Assembly: GCA_026386805.1 (NCBI GenBank)
Contig: JAPLMX010000097.1
Coordinates: 1 to 56,872 of the forward strand
Length of the DNA: 56,872 nucleotides
From: Phycisphaerae bacterium
GTDB taxonomy: Bacteria > Planctomycetota > Phycisphaerae > Sedimentisphaerales > Anaerobacaceae
Direction: 5' to 3'
Shown: positions 51,142 to 56,872 of the stretch, in pieces
Numbering within the stretch: the stretch's first letter is position 1
Layout: every line of letters starts with the position of its first letter
Program-made: the position numbers and the translations under genes
The notes under the pieces: generated by a model
What the model saw: the letters and a program-made list of their open reading frames with translations, nothing else
What the model was told of the DNA's origin: nothing
The model's database searches: none

Positions 51142-53169
51142 ATGACCGAGCTGATTTGGGACGGCAAATACGATAAGGACGGCAAGCGCGTCGCGCCCCT
51201 GCGGGTGGCCCTGCCGTTTCAGACCGTCGAAACGGTGAACGAATCCACCGAGGACCGGCGCCAGCACCCCCTGTTCGCCAACGAAAGCCCGACCGCCCAC
51301 TGGCGCAACCGCCTGATCTGGGGTGACAAGAAATACGTCCTGCCCGCCCTCCTCGCCGAGTTCGCCGGAAAGGTCAACCTGATCTACATCGACCCGCCGT
51401 TCAACGTCGGCGCGGACTTCTCCTTCACCGCCACGATCCCCGACAATCCCGAAACGGAAGACGACGAGACGACCACCTTCACCAAAGAACCGAGTGTGAT
51501 CGAGATGAAGGCATACCGGGACACTTGGGGGCGTGGCCTCGATTCCTACTTACAGTGGTTCTACGAGACAGTCGTTATGCTTCGCGAGTTACTCGCGGAG
51601 AACGCCAGTGTCTATGTGCATTTGGATTATCACATCGCACACTATGCAAAGACAGTACTGGATGAGGTGTTCAACCAAGAGAACTTCCTGAACCAAATAA
51701 TCTGGAAACGTACTCACGCTCATGGCTCGTCTGAGAAATATGGGCCAGTGCACGACACAATTCTGTTCTATGGTAAAACCGAGTCTGTCACATGGACAGA
51801 TCTAAGAGCGCCCCATCATCCTGACTACATAGCAAACCACTTCACGCATCTTGACGCAGGGTCTCAACGCTTGTTCCAGCCTATCTCCCTCACCGGGGCT
51901 GGGGTCCGTCATGGTGACAGCGGCAAGCCGTGGCGAGGAATAGACCCCACAAGGGTCGGGCGACATTGGGCACTTCCGGGACCGTTACTGGTCAAGCTCG
52001 GGATCACCAGTGGTACAGTTCAGGAAAAGCTCGATGCACTCGACAACGCAGGGATGATATCATGGCCTCAGAAGTCTGGTGGGACTCCACGCTTGAAGCA
52101 GTTTGCCGACGCACTCGAAGGCGCGGCTTTGCCCGACCTCTGGACTGACCTTCCCTTGGTTTCCGCACAGGCGATGGAACGTCTCGGGTATCCCACGCAA
52201 AAGCCAGAAACGGTGTTGGATCGTGTTATCCGTGCCTCGTCTAACGAAGGTGACTTGGTGCTGGATTGCTTCTGCGGCAGCGGGACCACGGCGGCTGTGG
52301 CGGAGAAGCTGGGCCGCCGGTGGATTGCCTGTGACCTGGGTCGCTTTGCGATTCACACCACGCGCAAGCGACTTCTCGGCGTCGAGAATCTGCGTCCGTT
52401 CGTGGTGCAGAATCTGGGCAAGTACGAGCGCCAGGCGTGGCAAATGGCCGAATTTGGCGAGCAGGCCGAGGCACGCGTGTTGGCTTATCGCAAGTTCATT
52501 CTCGACTTGTACCATGCTCAGCCGATCAGCGCGTACGCGTATCTTCATGGCATCCACCATGGGCGGATGGTGCACGTCGGGGCTGTCGATGCACCGATCA
52601 GCATGGGCGATGTCACGAACATCGTGACCGAGTTCCGGCGGGCCATCGGCACCGGCAAAGATGCCCCGACAACGAACGGCATTGACGTGCTGGGCTGGGA
52701 TTTCGCCTTTGAAATCAATGAGATGGCCAAACAGCAGGCGGCGAAGGCCAAGGTCGATATCCGTTTTCTGCGGATTCCCCACGATGCGATGGACAAGCGG
52801 GCCGTCGAGCAGGGTGACGTGCGTTTCTTCGAGCTGGCGGCCTTGTCGGTGGACGTGAAGAAGAACAAACGCAGCGTGACACTGACCCTGGCCGATTTCG
52901 TCATTCCGCCGGATGACGTGCCCCAGGACGTGCAGAAAGCGATTACGCACTGGTCGCAGTGGATCGACTACTGGGCGGTGGACTGGGACAACAAGGGCGA
53001 TACGTTCCACAACCAGTGGCAGGCCTACCGCACGCGTAAGAGCCGGGACTTGGAGCGGTCAACCTCGCACACCTACGAATCGCCGGGCGAGTACATGGTC
53101 GTCGTCAAGGTGATCGACATCCTCGGCAACGACACGACGAAAGCAATCAAGATCAAGGTGGGCGGATGA
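51142..53169 (+). CDS. mod: Type III restriction-modification methyltransferase (Mod), adenine-N6 type
   Basis: 675 aa. Motif IV DPPF (84-87) comes before motif I FCGSGTT (377-383), the beta-class order typical of Mod proteins. The target-recognition region lies between about 115 and 370. Mod recognises DNA for both methylation and cleavage. The region 51490-52250 has far more A/T-ending codons than the flanks. The C-terminus (about 640-675, TYESPGEYMVVVKVIDILGN) looks like a PKD/Ig-like beta-sandwich, unusual for a cytoplasmic enzyme. The stop overlaps the DUF3800 start (ATGA). Confidence 0.9.
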   Translation: MTELIWDGKYDKDGKRVAPLRVALPFQTVETVNESTEDRRQHPLFANESPTAHWRNRLIWGDKKYVLPALLAEFAGKVNLIYIDPPFNVGADFSFTATIPDNPETEDDETTTFTKEPSVIEMKAYRDTWGRGLDSYLQWFYETVVMLRELLAENASVYVHLDYHIAHYAKTVLDEVFNQENFLNQIIWKRTHAHGSSEKYGPVHDTILFYGKTESVTWTDLRAPHHPDYIANHFTHLDAGSQRLFQPISLTGAGVRHGDSGKPWRGIDPTRVGRHWALPGPLLVKLGITSGTVQEKLDALDNAGMISWPQKSGGTPRLKQFADALEGAALPDLWTDLPLVSAQAMERLGYPTQKPETVLDRVIRASSNEGDLVLDCFCGSGTTAAVAEKLGRRWIACDLGRFAIHTTRKRLLGVENLRPFVVQNLGKYERQAWQMAEFGEQAEARVLAYRKFILDLYHAQPISAYAYLHGIHHGRMVHVGAVDAPISMGDVTNIVTEFRRAIGTGKDAPTTNGIDVLGWDFAFEINEMAKQQAAKAKVDIRFLRIPHDAMDKRAVEQGDVRFFELAALSVDVKKNKRSVTLTLADFVIPPDDVPQDVQKAITHWSQWIDYWAVDWDNKGDTFHNQWQAYRTRKSRDLERSTSHTYESPGEYMVVVKVIDILGNDTTKAIKIKVGG

Positions 53170-53948
53170 AAGAGGCGATTCAAGTCGCGAATTACTTCTT
53201 CGTCGACGAATCGGGCGACCCGACGTTCTACGACAGACGCGGAAACCTCATCGTGGGCCAAGGCGGCTGCTCACCCATTCTGATTCTCGGTTTCATCGAG
53301 ACGTGCGAGCCCACCCATATCCGCCGGGAGCTCGACAGACTGCACAAAGAGGTTGCGGCGGACAAATACCTTGAGGCTGTGCCCTCCATGTTGAAGACCA
53401 ACGTGGCCTTCCATGCCAAGAACGACGTGCCCGAAGTGCGTCAGGCCGTGTTCCGGTGCATCGCCGCGATGCAGTTCAAGGCTCAGTTCGTCGTGGCCAG
53501 GAAGATCGAGCGTGTCTTCCGCAATACGTGCAACAGCAGCGAAGGGAAGTTCTACGACCACGCCGTCACACAGCTATTTCAAAACACTCTGATCCACCAT
53601 CCGATCAACCGGGTCTATCTTTCGCGGCGCGGCGTAAGCACGCGACAAGAACCCCTGGAATCGGCCGTAAGGCTCGGAATAAGCAACGTTGAGGCCCAAG
53701 GACGGGCGGGGTCTGACACGAAGATCACGGTCCTCACGCAGACACCCGTGGGAGAGCCTTGCCTGCAGGTGATTGACTACATGAATTGGGCCGTCTACCG
53801 CGCCTTCGTCAAGGGCGAGATGCGATTCTACACGTTCGTTGAGGACAGAGTTAGCTTGCTGGTGGACCTGTACGACAGTGGGAATTACCCAAGGAATTGG
53901 TACGGCAAGGACAATCCGTTTGACATAAAAAAAGCCAGCCCTCTGTAG
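53166..53948 (+). CDS. DUF3800-domain protein within the type III locus
   Basis: 260 aa. It opens with the DUF3800 hallmark FFVDESGDPTF and has 'TNVAFHAKNDVPEVRQAVFR', 'QFVVARKIERVF' and 'VLTQTPVGEPCLQVIDYMNW' (acidic residues at strand ends). DUF3800 is predicted to adopt an RNase H-like fold and occurs in defence and mobile contexts; its activity is not established. It is translationally coupled to mod by ATGA and lies directly before res. This suggests a role in the system, possibly as an accessory nuclease or regulator. Confidence 0.8.
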   Translation: MKEAIQVANYFFVDESGDPTFYDRRGNLIVGQGGCSPILILGFIETCEPTHIRRELDRLHKEVAADKYLEAVPSMLKTNVAFHAKNDVPEVRQAVFRCIAAMQFKAQFVVARKIERVFRNTCNSSEGKFYDHAVTQLFQNTLIHHPINRVYLSRRGVSTRQEPLESAVRLGISNVEAQGRAGSDTKITVLTQTPVGEPCLQVIDYMNWAVYRAFVKGEMRFYTFVEDRVSLLVDLYDSGNYPRNWYGKDNPFDIKKASPL

Positions 53949-54088
53949 GCTAGGCCCGGGTTCCCAGGCGCACGGTGTGAGACCGACATTCACCTACAGC
54001 CGACTGACTCTATAAAGTATACGGCAGATTCTTGAGGATAGTCAAGGTTTTTTTGCGAAAGACACAAAAAAAGTGAGGTTTTGGGCCT
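53949..54088 (+). promoter_or_regulatory. Spacer before res with possible promoter and weak terminator
   Basis: TTCACC (53985-53990) and TATAAA (54012-54017 region, TCTATAAAGTATACGG) form a possible promoter. CTTGA-GGATAG-TCAAG followed by GTTTTTTTGCG (about 54032-54056) looks like a weak terminator of the mod-DUF3800 transcript. The res gene may therefore be expressed separately. Spacing of the promoter boxes is not ideal. Confidence 0.35.
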
Positions 54089-56671
54089 ATGGCGCGGCGC
54101 AAGAGAGAACAGAACGAGGAGGCAGAGCTATTCGATATAGTCATCAAGACTGCACCCTGCGTCCCGGAGATCACTCGGGCGGTTGACCAATGGCGGGAGA
54201 AGAACTACGAAGGCATCACCAAAACCACCGACATCCTGCTCAACTACTGGTTTCACACGTATCATCGCCTGGCGGACGGCCGGGTCTTCAAGTACCACGA
54301 TTCCCAGCGCCGGGCCATCGAGACTCTGATCTACCTGTATGAAATCGCGTGCGTGCGTCGCCATAAGGATATGCTCATTCGCTATGCCGCGGCCAACCAG
54401 GACCTGCGCCTCCTGCAATACGACGAGTTCGGGCGCTACTGCATCAAGATGGCGACCGGCAGCGGCAAGACGAAGGTGATGGCGCTGGCGGTCGCCTGGC
54501 AGTTCTTCAACGCCGTCGCCGAGCCCCGTGATGATTACGCTCGCACATTCTTGGCCATCGCGCCTAACGTGATCGTCTTCGAGCGGTTGCGGAAGGACTT
54601 CAGCAACGGGCGGATCTTTCGCGCCGATCCGGTCATCCCCCCGGAGCTTCAGATCTACTGGGATTTCGACTGCTACATGCGCAGCGAGCCGGAGCGGGCG
54701 CAATCGAGCGGCGCTCTGTATCTTACAAACATCCAGCAGCTTTACGAACGTCCCGACAAGGCCAACGACGATGAGCCGGAACCGATGACCGGTGTGCTTG
54801 GGCCAAAGCCGCCCGCAGAGCAATTCGCAGTAGAGGATTTCGACCGTCGTATCGTGGCCAGGGGCGGGCCGGTGATCGTCGTGAATGATGAGGCCCATCA
54901 TACGCACGAGGAGAAAAGCGAATGGAATTGCTGCATCCGCCGTCTGCATGCCGATCTGGTGGAAAAGGCAGGGGATTCCGCGCGTGGTTTGGCCGCTCAG
55001 CTTGACTTCACCGCGACACCACGCCACAGCAAAGGAACGCTCTTCACCTGGACGGTCTTTGACTACGCCCTCAAGCAGGCCATCGTCGATGGCATCGTCA
55101 AGCGACCGATGAAAGGGATCGCCAGCGGCATCCAGGAGGCGAAGTCGGATGTCGCCAGCACGCGATACAGCGCCTATCTGACCGCCGGTGTCGAACGCTG
55201 GCGCGAATACCGCGAGCAACTGACCCCGCTGAAGAAGAAGCCGATTCTCTTTGTCATGATGAACGACACGGCGGCGGCAGACGAGGTTGGCGACTATCTG
55301 CGCCGCAAATATCCCGACGAGTTCGGCGGAAAACGCCTGCTCATCATCCACACCGACAAATCGGGCGAAGTCTCGAAGCGGGATTTGGATAAGGCCCGTG
55401 AAGCGGCACGGAACGTGGATTCTCCTGAGAGCGAAATCAATGCCATCGTCAGTGTTCTGATGCTGCGGGAAGGCTGGGACGTCGAGAATGTCACCGTCGT
55501 CGTCGGCCTGCGGCCTTATTCCTCCAAGGCTAATATCCTGCCGGAACAGACCATCGGACGAGGGCTGCGGCTGATGTTTCGAGGGTTCGCCGCTGATTAT
55601 GTGGAGCGAGTCGATGTCATCGGCAATAAGGCGTTCATCCAGTTCGTCGAGCAGCTCGAGAAAGAGGAAGACATCGAATTGGACAGTTTCGAAATCGGCA
55701 AAGACAAGCTCCAAATCGTGACGATTATGCCTGATCCGCAGAAGCTGGAAAAGGATATTGCCCTGCCTACCCTCAGCCCGATTCTGTCGCGCAAGAAGAC
55801 GTTGGCCGATGAGATCGCGTCTCTCGATGTCGCGTCTATGGCGTGCCCGGTCCTGCCGCGAACGCCAAACGATGCGGCCGCCCAAACATTCCGTTATGAA
55901 GGTTACGACATCATCACTCTGCAGAAGCTGATCGAGCGTGATTACAGGCTGCCTGAGGCGCAGACTTCCCAGGAGGTAATCTCGTACTACGCCAAGCGCA
56001 TTGCGCAGAACGTCAAGCTCCCATCGCAGTTCGCGGCGCTCGTTCCGAAAGTCCGCGAGTTTCTGGAGAAGCAAGCTTTCGGCGAGTCGGTCAGCCTCGA
56101 TGATCCTGTGATCCTGAGGGCGATCAACTCGAACGTCGCTCAATACGTGACCGTGCAAGTCTTCGCCAAAGCCCTGCGTCCCCTGGCCGTGGAGCAGTTG
56201 CATCCGGAATTGGTGCATCCCGGGCGGTTGCTTTCCGAGACGCCGGCTTTTCCCTACTCGCGCCCGACGCTCAAAGCGAGCAAGACCGTATTCAACCTTG
56301 TGGCCTGCGCGAACCAGTTCGAGAAGGCTTTCGCCACATTCCTGGAAGATGCACCCGACGTGCTGGCGTTCGCGAAGCTGCCCCAACAGTTCGGCTTCGC
56401 CATTGAGTACGCCGACACGAGGAACAATCTTCGCTATTATGAGCCGGATTTTGTGGCCGTGACAACCGACGGCAAACGGTACCTGTTAGAGACCAAGGGC
56501 CGCGAGGATGTGGATGTGGCCTGTAAAGACCGGGCGGCGATCTTGTGGTGTGAGAACACGACTCGGCTGACGGGGAATCACTGGGACTACGTGAAGGTGC
56601 CGGAGAAGGAATGCAAGGATCTCCAACCGGCCAGCTTCGCCGACTTGTTGACCCTCGTGGAGGATAACTGA
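54089..56671 (+). CDS. res: Type III restriction enzyme Res subunit (helicase plus nuclease)
   Basis: 860 aa. Superfamily 2 helicase motor with ATGSGKT (122-128), DEAHH (267-271), 'LDFTATPRH', and QTIGRGLR from 487. A C-terminal PD-(D/E)xK nuclease has Asp787 (YEPDF), Glu801 and Lys803 (LLETKG). The motor uses ATP to communicate between sites bound by Mod, and the nuclease cuts. All key residues are present, so the locus looks complete. It is the last gene of mod-DUF3800-res. Ribosome site weak (GTGAGG). Confidence 0.92.
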   Translation: MARRKREQNEEAELFDIVIKTAPCVPEITRAVDQWREKNYEGITKTTDILLNYWFHTYHRLADGRVFKYHDSQRRAIETLIYLYEIACVRRHKDMLIRYAAANQDLRLLQYDEFGRYCIKMATGSGKTKVMALAVAWQFFNAVAEPRDDYARTFLAIAPNVIVFERLRKDFSNGRIFRADPVIPPELQIYWDFDCYMRSEPERAQSSGALYLTNIQQLYERPDKANDDEPEPMTGVLGPKPPAEQFAVEDFDRRIVARGGPVIVVNDEAHHTHEEKSEWNCCIRRLHADLVEKAGDSARGLAAQLDFTATPRHSKGTLFTWTVFDYALKQAIVDGIVKRPMKGIASGIQEAKSDVASTRYSAYLTAGVERWREYREQLTPLKKKPILFVMMNDTAAADEVGDYLRRKYPDEFGGKRLLIIHTDKSGEVSKRDLDKAREAARNVDSPESEINAIVSVLMLREGWDVENVTVVVGLRPYSSKANILPEQTIGRGLRLMFRGFAADYVERVDVIGNKAFIQFVEQLEKEEDIELDSFEIGKDKLQIVTIMPDPQKLEKDIALPTLSPILSRKKTLADEIASLDVASMACPVLPRTPNDAAAQTFRYEGYDIITLQKLIERDYRLPEAQTSQEVISYYAKRIAQNVKLPSQFAALVPKVREFLEKQAFGESVSLDDPVILRAINSNVAQYVTVQVFAKALRPLAVEQLHPELVHPGRLLSETPAFPYSRPTLKASKTVFNLVACANQFEKAFATFLEDAPDVLAFAKLPQQFGFAIEYADTRNNLRYYEPDFVAVTTDGKRYLLETKGREDVDVACKDRAAILWCENTTRLTGNHWDYVKVPEKECKDLQPASFADLLTLVEDN

Positions 56672-56872
56672 ACAGGTCCGCCACACTCTCCGGGGGAAAC
56701 CCGAGGGTGTCAGGCACGTTCTCCGGAGGGGAATTCCGGGGACGTCTATGAGCAAGCCGTTGTCCAGACGGTCGCGGGATTTTTTCGCGGGAATTCCACA
56801 CAGCTATTCGGCGTCACCCGGTTTGGGGCGCCAGGAAGCTACGTACGGGGCCGGCTCCCGTCACCTTAACGA
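56672..56872. other. Right edge of the window
   Basis: Contains GC-rich short palindromic words (e.g. TCTCCGGGGGAAACCCGAGG region, GGTGTCAGGCACGTTCTCCG). An ATG at 56749 opens a frame (MSKPLSRRSRDFFAGIPHSY) that stays open to the edge, but I cannot tell if it is a gene. Confidence 0.4.

Noticed and set aside
54128-56386. 752-codon minus-strand frame opposite res
   Set aside because: Antisense to a complete type III Res subunit with all catalytic motifs.

Overview
The window reads as a high-GC (roughly 60%) chromosomal segment of a Planctomycetota bacterium, probably near Phycisphaerae/Sedimentisphaerales. The clues are a sigma factor/FecR/LamG cassette, giant secreted proteins sharing a 'DDFESYND' block, a GLUG-repeat protein, prepilin machinery, an enlarged SecA, the 'NAQKSTGPRT' protein family with KTNPI-type repeats, and many short palindromic repeats between (and inside) genes. 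Taxonomy is inferred from gene content only. No rRNA, tRNA or CRISPR array was recognised.

Layout. 0.2-5 kb: a response regulator whose receiver domain is split by a dispersed repeat, then secA. 5-8.1 kb: a strong promoter leading into an interrupted short ORF, a GLUG surface protein, and a hicB-hicA toxin-antitoxin pair. 8.3-16.9 kb: housekeeping genes (rnr, rpsT, a TPR protein, glyA), an atypical Gfo/Idh protein and a zinc-ribbon membrane protein. Two copies of a three-stem palindromic element lie in the leaders of rnr and glyA, in the same orientation relative to each gene. 17-30.5 kb: surface-protein region with an ECF sigma/FecR-NPCBM/LamG operon, a second LamG protein with a stop codon at codon 4 of its signal peptide, a prepilin remnant, a LacI regulator and a third secreted paralogue.

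31-37.3 kb: lipoprotein-ribBA-pgsA operon (transcribed leftwards from a clear promoter), a type II secretion F protein, a cyclophilin-like protein, pdxJ, dapA and a RelE-type toxin-antitoxin pair. 37.3-41.9 kb: an uncharacterised transglutaminase-like protein carrying an in-frame dispersed repeat, a nucleotidyltransferase with an overlapping small partner, a DUF2400 remnant, an ABC ATPase and a ferritin-like protein. 41.9-49.3 kb: comEC, alkaline phosphatase with a coupled barrel-sandwich protein, an OmpA lipoprotein, prepilin peptidase and argG. 49.7-56.7 kb: a broken repeat-rich NAQKSTGPRT gene and a type III restriction-modification locus (mod, DUF3800, res).

How the genes work together. 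SecA, prepilin peptidase, the GspF-like protein and the many signal peptides describe an export-heavy cell envelope. The sigma/FecR pair probably controls the adjacent LamG protein. The toxin-antitoxin pairs and the type III system are defence or maintenance modules. The points most worth checking are the paired three-stem elements with apparent compensatory changes, three promoters placed for leaderless transcripts, and the repeat-driven remodelling of coding sequences.
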